The notes under the pieces are model-generated. The model saw only the letters and a program-made list of their open reading frames with translations. It was not told the DNA's origin and ran no database searches. Made by a program: the position numbers and the translations under genes. This document shows, piece by piece, positions 14,697-22,831 of a stretch of 24,927 nucleotides of DNA; the first letter of the stretch is position 1, and every line of letters starts with the position of its first letter. Source of the DNA: an uncultured Clostridia bacterium (GTDB taxonomy: Bacteria; Bacillota; Clostridia; Oscillospirales; Acutalibacteraceae); contig CAMOTT010000013.1 of NCBI GenBank assembly GCA_946626015.1, positions 1 through 24,927 on the forward strand, given 5' to 3'.

Positions 14697-15360
14697 AACA
14701 AAAGCAGTCGACATAACTCAAAAGTCCGCGGCGGTAATAGGCTGCGGCGGCCTTGGCTGCAATATCTCCGTACACCTTGCGGGGCTCGGTATCGGGAAGC
14801 TGATACTTTCAGATTTTGATACGGTGAGCGAAAGCAACCTGAACCGCCAGTTTTTGTATAAATTTGAGGATATAGGCAAGCCCAAATGCGGCCTTGCGGC
14901 GCAAAGGTTAAAAGCCTACGCTCCGGAGTGCGATATAGTGACCGAGAACGTAAAAATACAAAGTGAAGCGGATCTCAGCTTTGCTAAAAACTGCGATATC
15001 ATCTTCCTTGCGGTGGACAACAATCCCGCGAGAGGGCTCGTGCAGAACTTCTGCGCAAAGAATAATATCCCGCTTGTCAACGGCGGAATAAACAGATTTT
15101 TCGGCACGGCATATCTTTATGTGCCGGAGAAGACTCCCTGCCTTGCCTGCGCCGGGCTTATCGGGAACGAAACAAAAGACCTGACCCCCGTGACCTCAAC
15201 AGTGGGGATCATCGGCGCCTTGCAGGTGGAATTAGGGGTAAAATATCTCTCCGGTTCAAGCTCGCAGGCAGGTATATTGCACATCTACGACAACGGAACA
15301 ATTGAACAAATGAAAATAACGCCGCAAAAGGATTGCGGCATATGCGGGGTGAAAAAATGA
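14680..15360 (+). CDS. MoeB/ThiF-family E1-like adenylyltransferase
   Basis: A 226-aa E1-like enzyme that adenylates the C-terminal Gly-Gly of a MoaD/ThiS-type carrier before sulfur loading. Nucleotide site GCGGLG (21-26), acidic and Arg residues in DFDTVSESNLNRQF (45-58), D113 in the second nucleotide-contacting loop, and a zinc site of two CxxC pairs (C154/C157 and C219/C222). No rhodanese domain. Its likely client is the MoaD-like protein encoded two genes on. GGAGGG lies just before the ATG inside mogA; its stop overlaps the AOR start as ATGA. Confidence 0.9.
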   Translation: MANPYKTKAVDITQKSAAVIGCGGLGCNISVHLAGLGIGKLILSDFDTVSESNLNRQFLYKFEDIGKPKCGLAAQRLKAYAPECDIVTENVKIQSEADLSFAKNCDIIFLAVDNNPARGLVQNFCAKNNIPLVNGGINRFFGTAYLYVPEKTPCLACAGLIGNETKDLTPVTSTVGIIGALQVELGVKYLSGSSSQAGILHIYDNGTIEQMKITPQKDCGICGVKK

Positions 15361-17297
15361 GTGAATTACTCGGCTATATGGGCAAAGTCCTGTTTGTTGA
15401 CCTGACCAACAGAACTCACAAGCTGTTTCCCTGGACGGATGCGGACAGAAAGCGTACTTTGGGCGGCAAGATCATGGCGGGAGATATCCTGCTGCACCAC
15501 GTCAAGCCAGGAATGAAGGCGTTTGATGAGGACAACTGGATAGTTGTGACCACCGGCCCCCTCACGGGCTGCGGCTGTCCGAATTCTTCCCGTTTCAACA
15601 TTTCCACGATCTCACCGCTCACCAACATCGTAACTTCATCAAACTGCGGCGGCGACTTTGGTCTCTCCCTCAAGAGAGCCGGTTACGACGCGGTGATATT
15701 CACAGGCAAGAGCGAAACGCCTGTCACCGTCAATATCACCGTTGACGACGTGACCTTTGAATCCGCTGAGGAGCTTTGGGGCAAGACCACAAGCGAGACT
15801 CAGAAGGAGCTGCCCGCCAATGCGGGCAAGCTGGTCATAGGTCCCGCCGGCGAGAACAAGGTATTGTACGCCTGCGTTTTCAGCAACGAGCGCACCGCCG
15901 GCCGCGGCGGCGTAGGCGCTGTTTTCGGGGATAAAAATCTCAAGGCGGTGACCGCCTTCGGCCATCTTATGCCAAAGGTATATAAACGGGAAAAGCTCAA
16001 CGAGCTTAACAAAAAATGGTCGGATATATTAAGGACCCATCCTCTCACCGGCAGACAGCTGCCAAAGCTGGGCACCGCCGGTCTGATAGCCCCCATGCAA
16101 GCGCATAAAATACTGGCGACAAAGAACTTTTCCGCCGGCCGGTTTGACGACTTTGAAAAGGTCTCCGGCGAGGAGCTTGCGGAAAAGCACCTTATCCGCA
16201 ACGCCGCCTGCACCACCTGCGTTATCCGCTGCGCCAGAATGGTCAATGTTGACGACAAGATCGTAAAGGGGCCGGAGCTTGAGATAATAGGTCTGATGGG
16301 TCCGAACATTATGAACAACCGTCTGGACAAGATAATTGAATGGAACTACGTCATTGACGAGATGGGCATGGACGCCATCTCAACCTCCGGCGTTGTGGCG
16401 TTTGCAATGGAGCTTGCGGAAAAGGGTCTGCATGATTTTGGCCTTGAATTCGGCAAGGTCGATAATATAACCGAGATCATCAAAAAGATCGCCCTGCGCG
16501 AGGGCGAGTATTCCGAGCTTGCGGACGGCACAAGGCTTATGAGCCAAAAGTACGGCGGCGAGGAATTCGCCATACAGTCAAAGGGCATGGAGCTTTCCGC
16601 CTATGAGCCCCGTCACGCTGTGGGTCAGGGCTTAGGCTACGCCACAAGCAACAGGGGCGGCTGTCACCTGAACGCAGGTTATATGGTCTGCGCCGAGGGT
16701 CTGGGGCTTGATATTGACGCCCTCACCCCCCACGGCAAAGCGGCGCTCTCCATTATGTTCCAGAACCTTATGGAGGCTGTATCCTCCTGCGGTGAATGTA
16801 TCTTCACCTCCTACGCGGTGTTCCCGGCCTTTTTGGTGGACAAACCCAACTGGGGAGTTACCAAATCGATACTTGCGGTCTTCCCCTATGTGGGGCCGGT
16901 GGTCAATCTGTTAAGCCACTTTACAAAGGTGGCGCAGATCAATATTCCGCCCCTGCTCCCCCATCCCATTGCCATTTCATACGCCACGGGCATGAGGGCG
17001 AATATGGCAAGCATCCTCACCTGGGGCGCTTACGGCTTCAACACCGAACGAATGGCGAATATCATCCTCGGTCAAAAGGCCGGAGCGGACAAACTGCCCA
17101 AGAGGCTCACCGAGGAGCTTATGGATCCGGACGACCCCAGAACGAAGGTGCCCCTTGAAAAGATGAAAAAGGTCTATAACCGCGCCAGAGGCTGGAAGGA
17201 CGGAGTACCCACTTATCACAGGCTGAAATCCCTCGGCATTGAGATCGATAAGGGTTTCTATGATCAGATCGTTGAGGAGGCGTTTAAAAATGGCTGA
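15357..17297 (+). CDS. Tungsten-dependent aldehyde:ferredoxin oxidoreductase family enzyme
   Basis: A 646-aa bis-pterin tungstoenzyme oxidising aldehydes to acids with low-potential electron output. N-terminal pterin-binding domain with GGKIMAGD (36-43), TTGPLTGCGCPNSSRFN, and NERTAGRGGVGAVFGDKNLKA (177-197). [4Fe-4S] ligands C285, C288, C292 (CxxCxxxC) and probably C481 in SSCGECIF; IDEMGMDAISTSG (333-345) and GQGLGYATSNRGGCH (423-437) are further family signatures. The substrate cannot be read from sequence; the EPRH...NRGGCHLNAGY style and the neighbouring four-cluster ferredoxin suggest the WOR5/WorL-type branch rather than classical Pyrococcus AOR. The ATG at 15357 overlaps the previous stop; a start at 15333 would lie within moeB. 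Confidence 0.93.
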   Translation: MSELLGYMGKVLFVDLTNRTHKLFPWTDADRKRTLGGKIMAGDILLHHVKPGMKAFDEDNWIVVTTGPLTGCGCPNSSRFNISTISPLTNIVTSSNCGGDFGLSLKRAGYDAVIFTGKSETPVTVNITVDDVTFESAEELWGKTTSETQKELPANAGKLVIGPAGENKVLYACVFSNERTAGRGGVGAVFGDKNLKAVTAFGHLMPKVYKREKLNELNKKWSDILRTHPLTGRQLPKLGTAGLIAPMQAHKILATKNFSAGRFDDFEKVSGEELAEKHLIRNAACTTCVIRCARMVNVDDKIVKGPELEIIGLMGPNIMNNRLDKIIEWNYVIDEMGMDAISTSGVVAFAMELAEKGLHDFGLEFGKVDNITEIIKKIALREGEYSELADGTRLMSQKYGGEEFAIQSKGMELSAYEPRHAVGQGLGYATSNRGGCHLNAGYMVCAEGLGLDIDALTPHGKAALSIMFQNLMEAVSSCGECIFTSYAVFPAFLVDKPNWGVTKSILAVFPYVGPVVNLLSHFTKVAQINIPPLLPHPIAISYATGMRANMASILTWGAYGFNTERMANIILGQKAGADKLPKRLTEELMDPDDPRTKVPLEKMKKVYNRARGWKDGVPTYHRLKSLGIEIDKGFYDQIVEEAFKNG

Positions 17298-17577
17298 CGT
17301 AACAATCAAACTTTTCGGCGTTTACAGGACTGACACCCAGATCTCAACCACAAAAATCGAGGCCGGCAAAATAACCGACGTTTTCTCCGCCATAAACAAG
17401 ATGGCAGAAGAGAAATTCGCTGAAAAGCTAAAGGAAAATCCCGGCCTTGTAAAACCTGACGAGATAAAATTCAAGGACGCTGTGGTCTACGTAAACGGTG
17501 AAAAGTGTACAAAAAAAGGCAGGGCGCTCCATAGCAACGACGAAATATGGATAATGTCCCCTGCATCCGGAGGCTGA
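17290..17577 (+). CDS. MoaD-like ubiquitin-fold sulfur carrier
   Basis: A 95-aa beta-grasp protein ending in PASGG; the terminal Gly-Gly is what a MoeB-type enzyme adenylates and converts to thiocarboxylate. At 95 residues it is longer than the ~80-aa MoaD norm, with extra sequence around KLKENPGLVKPDEIKF (46-61). The ATG overlaps the AOR stop by 8 nt and has GGAGG nine bases upstream. MoaD-like genes are common beside AOR genes, where they probably supply pterin sulfur. No moaE partner is in the window. Confidence 0.9.
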   Translation: MADVTIKLFGVYRTDTQISTTKIEAGKITDVFSAINKMAEEKFAEKLKENPGLVKPDEIKFKDAVVYVNGEKCTKKGRALHSNDEIWIMSPASGG

Positions 17578-17580
17578 ACT

Positions 17581-17958
17581 ATGGCTTTTTATATTGATAA
17601 AAACGAATGCTTAGGCTGCGGCGCCTGCGCCTTCGCCTGTCTTTACAATATCCCTGCCCCCAACGAGGATAAGACCTGCTATGAGATAGACGGTGAAAAA
17701 TGCATCGGCTGCGGCCAGTGCGAAAACATCTGCCCCAACGGCGCCATCAAACCCGCTCCGGGTCACAGGCGCATCCTTAAGGTCACCATTGACAAGGGCA
17801 AATGCATCGGCTGCTCCCTCTGCGCGAGGAAATGCTTTGCCAACGCCCCGCAGGGCAAGATCAAAGAGCCCTTCGAGATCGACCAGAGCAAATGCTTCAA
17901 GTGCGGCGCCTGCGCTCTGGCGTGCAAAAAGGACGCCATTGTGGTGGAGTACGAATAA
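17581..17958 (+). CDS. Four-cluster [4Fe-4S] polyferredoxin, probable electron-transfer subunit of the AOR
   Basis: 125 aa holding four CxxCxxCxxxC motifs: C10-C20, C41-C51, C75-C85 and C105-C115. All 16 ligand cysteines are present, enough for four [4Fe-4S] clusters. Only the second motif is followed by the ferredoxin-typical Pro. Small subunits with four clusters pair with WOR5-type and AorB-type tungstoenzymes, so this is the likely AOR partner passing electrons onward; the final acceptor is not visible here. It begins 3 nt after the MoaD-like gene with GGAGG seven bases ahead and is the last gene before a strong terminator. Confidence 0.92.
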   Translation: MAFYIDKNECLGCGACAFACLYNIPAPNEDKTCYEIDGEKCIGCGQCENICPNGAIKPAPGHRRILKVTIDKGKCIGCSLCARKCFANAPQGKIKEPFEIDQSKCFKCGACALACKKDAIVVEYE

Positions 17959-17981
17959 AACTTAACCGGATTTTTCATAAA

Positions 17982-18018
17982 AGAACGTTGATTTGATATG
18001 ATCGACGTTCTTTTTTGT
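17982..18018 (+). terminator. Rho-independent terminator of the mogA-AOR operon
   Basis: AGAACGTTGAT (17982-17992) pairs with ATCGACGTTCT (18001-18011), one G-U pair, 8-nt loop, followed by TTTTTTGTTT. It begins 23 nt past the polyferredoxin stop. Confidence 0.85.
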
Positions 18019-18092
18019 TTGAGCCGGGCGTCAGACTCAGCAGAGATACAGGGCAAAGATAAATATTGCGCTTTAGAATATTACCGGCATAC

Positions 18093-18124
18093 AAAAAACG
18101 GGACTGTTTTAGTAAAACAGCCCC
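18093..18124 (-). terminator. Probable terminator downstream of dinB
   Basis: On the minus strand GGGGCTGTTTT and AAAACAGTCCC (18124-18100, one mismatch) are followed by a G and six T (18098-18093). It lies about 115 nt past the dinB stop; no better hairpin was found closer. Confidence 0.6.
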
Positions 18125-18237
18125 ACAGCTTTGTAGTTGTGTAAACAGCCAATGCAAAATTAGAGGGATAAATTCCAATTATTTGTTTGACTTTTTCTTT
18201 CAAAACCCGGCCGGCGTTGAGCGAAAGCTTTAGCGGC

Positions 18238-19452
18238 TTATGAGTGTTTTCGCATATACTCTATGGTTTTATACATCGTCTCACCCTGAAAAATACGGTC
18301 AAGGTTCCCGGCGAAATCAAGGCCGTACTTTTTATTCAGCCTGATGAGAGCGGCGTCCATACGGTCCTTTGGAGTTTGCGCTTCTGAGGGAAGGATATCC
18401 TCAAAGCGAAGCTGTTCCCAGCTTTCATTTGACATATGATACAGTCCCACTCCGATGAGCCTCACAGCCCTTTGAGGGGCGCGTTCCAGCAGCTTGACCG
18501 CCTCCTCATAGATCCTGATCGCCGAACGTGTAGGCGGGATCATTGACGAGCGGGTAATGTTTTTCATATCTGCATAGGTCAGCTTCAGCGTGACCCCTTC
18601 ACCGTACAGCTCCACACGGGCGGCGCGGCGTTCCACGCTCATTGAAAGCAGCAGCAACGCGTCCTTCAGCAGTTCAATATCTGTGACGTCCTCCTGGAAC
18701 GTCAACTCCCTGCTTATGGATTTTGCGTCCTCAGGTTTGTAGGGGCTGACCTTGCGTTCGTCAATGCCGAAGGCGAGTTGTGTGATCCATTGTCCCTGTT
18801 TGCCCAACAGATGGATAACCTCATCTTTTCTTTGCTGTATGTCCCGCACCGTTCTTATGCCTATGCCATAAAGCTTTTCGGCGGTTTTCGCTCCCACAGT
18901 ATAAAGCACACGGATATCTCTGTCGATCATCAGGTCAACAAAATCGGCCTGCGTGGGGATCTCAAAGTATCCGTCCGGCTTCTTCTCCTCACTGGCGGTT
19001 TTTGCGGCGGATTTGCAATAAGCCACACCCACAGAGCAGGTCAATCCCAGTTCATCCCCGGTGCGGCGTTTTATAGTCCTTGCTATTTCACAGGCGTTTT
19101 CCCATGAGCCTGCCTTTTCCGTAACGTCAAGGTAAGCTTCATCCAAAGCGATATACTCGGAAGCGGAGGCATAGGCGTTCCATATTTCATGCAGTTGGGA
19201 GGATACCGCCCTGTACTTATCAAAATTCGGATGCATGAACACGCCGTTGGGACACAGCCGGTACGCTTCTTTGATATTCATTGCGGAATGTACGCCGAAT
19301 TTTCTCGCCTCATAGCTGCAGGTGGCCACAACTCCACGTTCCCGGGGCAGCGAACCGATGATAAGAGGCTTGCCCTTTAAAGACGGATCATCCCTTATTT
19401 CAACCGAGGCATAAAAAGCGTCCATATCAACGTGAATGATTATCTGATCCAA
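18238..19452 (-). CDS. dinB: DNA polymerase IV (Y-family, DinB)
   Basis: Error-prone translesion polymerase. 404 aa from the chosen start. Palm/fingers residues: HVDMDAFYASVE (7-18, metal ligand D9, steric-gate F13), CSYEARKFGV (45-54) and ALDEAYLDV (102-110, catalytic D104/E105). Thumb helix-hairpin-helix around VGAKTAEKLYGIGIRTV, little-finger domain after about 240. The start is probably TTG at 19452, because AAAGGGGG lies eight bases before it and the protein then begins like other DinB (MDQIIIHVDMDAF). Frames from ATG 19476 or GTG 19515 add 8-21 unconserved residues and lack a well-placed ribosome site. No clear beta-clamp peptide was seen at the C-terminus. No LexA box was recognised. 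Confidence 0.93.
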   Translation of the reverse strand: MDQIIIHVDMDAFYASVEIRDDPSLKGKPLIIGSLPRERGVVATCSYEARKFGVHSAMNIKEAYRLCPNGVFMHPNFDKYRAVSSQLHEIWNAYASASEYIALDEAYLDVTEKAGSWENACEIARTIKRRTGDELGLTCSVGVAYCKSAAKTASEEKKPDGYFEIPTQADFVDLMIDRDIRVLYTVGAKTAEKLYGIGIRTVRDIQQRKDEVIHLLGKQGQWITQLAFGIDERKVSPYKPEDAKSISRELTFQEDVTDIELLKDALLLLSMSVERRAARVELYGEGVTLKLTYADMKNITRSSMIPPTRSAIRIYEEAVKLLERAPQRAVRLIGVGLYHMSNESWEQLRFEDILPSEAQTPKDRMDAALIRLNKKYGLDFAGNLDRIFQGETMYKTIEYMRKHS

Positions 19453-19632
19453 AAAAGCGACCCCCTTTCCCAACATATCGTTTTTGCCAAAATCCTCAAA
19501 AAACTGCGGCATCACAGGAACCGTATCAAATTAACCGACACGCAAAGCACATCCGTACCCTTATCAGGCACCTTTGCAAAAATCTGAAGGATGCGGGATA
19601 AATAATCCGTATCTTCCCGTTTTTCGTTTTCC

Positions 19633-19662
19633 ATTATATCATCAATCTACCCGTAAAATCAA
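19633..19662 (-). promoter_or_regulatory. Candidate dinB promoter
   Basis: TTGATT (19662-19657), 18 nt, TATAAT (19638-19633). It predicts a start near 19626 and an untranslated leader of about 170 nt to the TTG start. I see no gene in that leader. Confidence 0.5.
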
Positions 19663-19715
19663 TTAAAAAGCCGCAAAGCGCGCAGCGTGCAAATTAAATC
19701 AGTTATAAATATTCC

Positions 19716-19744
19716 TTGTTTTTATTTTCGCCCTATGATATTAT
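19716..19744 (+). promoter_or_regulatory. Candidate promoter of the GH16 gene
   Basis: TTGTTT (19716-19721), 17 nt, TATTAT (19739-19744), 40 nt before the start codon. The -35 is weak. It points away from the dinB promoter, so 19453-19784 is a divergent regulatory gap. Confidence 0.4.
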
Positions 19745-19784
19745 AAACTCATAAAAATACTAAAAAATTAAAGATGGTGCTTAT

Positions 19785-20696
19785 ATGGTTATGAAAATTT
19801 TAAACGTCTGGATCACGATAATAGTGTTTATTTCTTCGATATTCCGGGTAGATATGGGCTACGGGCTCAAGCCCACTAAAAAGACCGTTGACCTGAGCAG
19901 CTACTCCCTTGTGTGGAGCGATGAGTTCAAGGGCACGGAGCTTGACAAGAACAAATGGAACGATGCGCAGAACGTCAGCGGCATACATTGGGGCGAGGTC
20001 CGCAGGGGCGGTTACTGGCACAAGGATATGATAAGCGTTTATGACGACTGCCTGCACATCAAGACGGCCTATGTGGGCGCGGAAAAGGCGGCGGCCTACG
20101 GCGGCAATTACAAAGAGGGCTGGTACACCGGCTATGTCACCACCCAGAACTCAAACCCGAATGATGAAACAAACCCGGACAGGTTCCTTTACGGCTACTT
20201 TGAGACCCGGTGCATCCTGCCTGCCGGATACGGTCTGTGGTCCGCGTTCTGGATGATGAACGACGGAGTTTATCAGGTCAACGGGGACGGCACGGACGGC
20301 ACGGAGATAGATATTTTCGAGAGCTTCGGCTACCGTTACGGTGAAAAGAAGACAAGGGACACCGTCTCCTGCAACCTGCACTGGGACGGCTACAACGAGG
20401 ATCACAAATCGCAACACGTGGGCAGCTTCTACGCGAACGACCCCTATAAGGAGTTCAACACCTACGGCGTTATGTGGACGCCTGAGGAATACGTTTTCTA
20501 TATAAACGGCCACGAATGCGCCCGCACGAACAGGGGCGGAGTTTCGCAGAACCCGGAAAACCTTATCCTTTCTGTGGAGATCTCAGGCCTTAACGGAGTT
20601 GTGGACGACCATCAGGGAGATATAACCAAAAACGTGGGTGACGTGGACTTTATCGTTGACTACGTTCACGTTTACCAGTTAAATGAAGTTAAATAA
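19785..20696 (+). CDS. Secreted glycoside hydrolase family 16 (beta-glucanase type)
   Basis: 303 aa. N-terminal hydrophobic segment (about 3-26, ILNVWITIIVFISSIF) as signal peptide or anchor, then one GH16 domain: VWSDEFKGTELDKNKW (43-58), GYFETRCILPAGYGLWSAFW (137-156), the retaining catalytic motif EIDIFE (174-179; nucleophile E174, acid/base E179), and VDYVHVYQL at the end. GH16 members cleave beta-1,3(4)-glucans, porphyran or carrageenan; the sequence suggests the laminarinase/lichenase side, but specificity is not decided. No dockerin, carbohydrate-binding module or sorting signal. The ribosome site is weak (AAAGATGG); Met3 (19791) is an alternative start. Confidence 0.92.
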   Translation: MVMKILNVWITIIVFISSIFRVDMGYGLKPTKKTVDLSSYSLVWSDEFKGTELDKNKWNDAQNVSGIHWGEVRRGGYWHKDMISVYDDCLHIKTAYVGAEKAAAYGGNYKEGWYTGYVTTQNSNPNDETNPDRFLYGYFETRCILPAGYGLWSAFWMMNDGVYQVNGDGTDGTEIDIFESFGYRYGEKKTRDTVSCNLHWDGYNEDHKSQHVGSFYANDPYKEFNTYGVMWTPEEYVFYINGHECARTNRGGVSQNPENLILSVEISGLNGVVDDHQGDITKNVGDVDFIVDYVHVYQLNEVK

Positions 20697-20714
20697 TATT
20701 TGCGAATAAAATTC

Positions 20715-20750
20715 AAGCTCCGCGAGGCGTAATGCCCTGCGGAGCTTTTT
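20715..20750 (+). terminator. Terminator of the GH16 gene
   Basis: AAGCTCCGC (20715-20723) and GCGGAGCTT (20739-20747) with a small inner GGC/GCC stem, followed by T-rich sequence. It ends one base before the stop of the convergent gene and may serve both directions, though the T tract is better on the plus strand. Confidence 0.8.
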
Positions 20751-20751
20751 A

Positions 20752-22278
20752 TTATTTCCCAAAATTTTCCAGCGGCTTCCATTCAAGCTCAACCGTCTTT
20801 GCGCCCTTTTCGATCTCACTGCGCTGGCGGTCATAGGCTTTTTTAGTCAAAGAAACAGGCTGTTTATTGCGCTCTGACCAGTCAATAAACGCTGCTTCAT
20901 CACCACAGCGCCAAAGAACGATATCCGACATCTCCCAAACCTCTTTTACTCCGCCGTACAGTTCACCGTAATCACGGGACTTTTTTACAAACTTGTTATA
21001 CCGGAGGAGACTGTTTTCAGTGCTCCCTTCCACACCGTATTCGGCAGCTATATAACCGTTTGAAAGCACACGGATCTCACGCAGGCTGCCGTAAAGGCCT
21101 TTGTCGAACCATGAAAAGGTGTGTTCCGAAGGTGCTTCGCTTTCTTCGGACAGCCAAAAATACAGGCTTTTTAACCATATGTCGCCGTTTTCCTGCTCTT
21201 CGCCGAAGAACAGCTCCCTGTCGCCGTTGCCGTCAAGGTCGTGGAAGGCGTAATACAGCTTTGCCGGTTCCGCCTGATAGTAATATTTTTTCCCCGAATT
21301 GAACCAATCCAGATGTTTTTGATAATCTTCCAGCTCTCTTTTGATTATCTCCTCATATTTTGCCTGAACTTTCCCGTGCCGGGGGAACGCCTTTGGCGCG
21401 GCCATGGGTACAAAGCTGTTTGTGGGTTTATCGAGCCAGTTGACGGAGATATTATATTTCTGCGCAAAGTCCAGAAAATTCTTCGTTTCCAGCTTCACCG
21501 GTACCGCGTCGCCGTCAAGGAGCTTTACCCGCCTGTGGAATTCCTCTTCGGTGATTATTTCGTTTATCCATTGACCGTAGGGAGAATCCTTCGTGATCAA
21601 AGACTTGTAAAAGTGCTTATGATTGTATGTGGATGAAGGGCTGTAATTCACATTGTCGTTAGGCGGCTCCAATTCGTCCGTAAGGCCGCGCCTGCCGTCA
21701 ACTATGACCGCATACTGATAGCTGGGCAAATAGCCGAAGCCGTAAGTGGCACGCAGAACGCCGTTGTTCAGGAGCACAGGAGAGTCCCAGCGGAAATCGG
21801 GGTCCATAAAGGGGCTCACGTCGATCTCCTGCACCGCTCCGTCCTTTATCCCGTACATACTGTTGACGACAGTTCCTCCCTGGATCATTTCATTGCTTCC
21901 ATTGTTATCAACGTCGCAAAAAACGTAGGACTCGCTTATGAGCCTGAACTGCGGAGGTGTGATCCATTCACTGCTGTTGTTATTCTCCAAAATACTGTTT
22001 ACTCTTTCGGATATATACGCCCTGTACAGCTCCCGCTCCTCCTTGCCCAACTGTTCAAGGGTAAACTGAACCATTTTCCGCGGCTTTGGCACAGTTATGC
22101 TGTTAAGATCAACTTTGCTTGGAGCCGTCTCCGTTATAGTATCCGCCGAGGTCACCGTCACCGCAGGTGTGGTGTTTTCCGCCGGAGACGTGGGCTTCGG
22201 TTTTCCTGTTCCGTAGCAGGCGGTACAGGAAAAAATCACAAGGCAAACAAGTATAGCTCCGATACATTTTATCTTCAT
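20752..22278 (-). CDS. Putative secreted lipoprotein with two DxDxNG calcium-type motifs, function unknown
   Basis: 508 aa, not recognised as a named family. N-terminal signal KCIGAILVCLVIFSCTAC with C18 or C21 as the lipidation site; neither lipobox is ideal. A Thr/Ser/Pro-rich linker (about 25-60) follows. Two short motifs, CDVDNNGSNEM (121-131) and FHDLDGNGDRELFFG (345-359), resemble calcium-binding loops found in clostridial surface proteins that recite 'D-x-D-G-N-G-x-x-E-L'. The ATG at 22278 is chosen because AGGAGGGG lies seven bases before it; a longer frame to 22308 adds residues ahead of the signal peptide. Convergent with the GH16 gene; 46 nt after the small membrane-protein gene. 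Confidence 0.75.
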   Translation of the reverse strand: MKIKCIGAILVCLVIFSCTACYGTGKPKPTSPAENTTPAVTVTSADTITETAPSKVDLNSITVPKPRKMVQFTLEQLGKEERELYRAYISERVNSILENNNSSEWITPPQFRLISESYVFCDVDNNGSNEMIQGGTVVNSMYGIKDGAVQEIDVSPFMDPDFRWDSPVLLNNGVLRATYGFGYLPSYQYAVIVDGRRGLTDELEPPNDNVNYSPSSTYNHKHFYKSLITKDSPYGQWINEIITEEEFHRRVKLLDGDAVPVKLETKNFLDFAQKYNISVNWLDKPTNSFVPMAAPKAFPRHGKVQAKYEEIIKRELEDYQKHLDWFNSGKKYYYQAEPAKLYYAFHDLDGNGDRELFFGEEQENGDIWLKSLYFWLSEESEAPSEHTFSWFDKGLYGSLREIRVLSNGYIAAEYGVEGSTENSLLRYNKFVKKSRDYGELYGGVKEVWEMSDIVLWRCGDEAAFIDWSERNKQPVSLTKKAYDRQRSEIEKGAKTVELEWKPLENFGK

Positions 22279-22324
22279 GTTGACCCCTCCTGTTGAGATG
22301 ATTTTCAATAGGCAGCGATTTTCG

Positions 22325-22831
22325 CTAATAAGTTTCGTTTTCGGCTGATGGCGTTATTTGCCAATCGGTAGGGAAAAGGGCAATATTATTTTTGTGGTAT
22401 TTTTCCGAATAATAATCCACTGCGTTGAACACCGTGTCCGGGTAGATCACCCTTTCCTCAAAAACATCGGGAGTCACCATAAACATCAGATTATCAAGGG
22501 AAAATACCATATCCTCCACCAGCTCTCCGTCTTTGAGGAACAGTATCCGGCAGCCTGCTTTCAGGAACTTTATTTTTGGCCTCGCCTTCGGCTCGATATC
22601 CAAATTATAGTTCTCCACTACCCACCGGGGGCTCATTTTTCCGCCCATGTCAATATATGCAACGTCCCAGTCAAAATCCGTCGCCTCCCCCAGAGTCATC
22701 TGACTGTGTTCCTGCGCGTAGGCGCGAATATCATCGGCAAGAGGATCCTGTTTGCATATCACCGGCAAAAATTTATAAACCACCGCAGCGGCCAGCAGGA
22801 TAACAGCAAAAATCAAAACGATTTTTTTCAC
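22325..22831 (-). CDS. Small single-pass membrane or secreted protein, function unknown
   Basis: 168 aa. N-terminal hydrophobic stretch KKIVLIFAVILLAAAVVYKFLPVI (2-25) with little else recognisable; the remainder is soluble in character, with DMGGKMSPRWVVENYNLD around 56-73. The start is GTG at 22831, overlapping the previous stop as GTGA, with AGGGGA about nine bases ahead. It forms a coupled pair with the upstream membrane-protein gene. Confidence 0.7.
   Translation of the reverse strand: MKKIVLIFAVILLAAAVVYKFLPVICKQDPLADDIRAYAQEHSQMTLGEATDFDWDVAYIDMGGKMSPRWVVENYNLDIEPKARPKIKFLKAGCRILFLKDGELVEDMVFSLDNLMFMVTPDVFEERVIYPDTVFNAVDYYSEKYHKNNIALFPTDWQITPSAENETY

Noticed and set aside
19512..19634. 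A 40-codon minus-strand frame before dinB beginning at an ATG at 19634
   Set aside because: The ATG overlaps the -10 TATAAT of the likely dinB promoter, no ribosome site precedes it, and the peptide matches nothing known.
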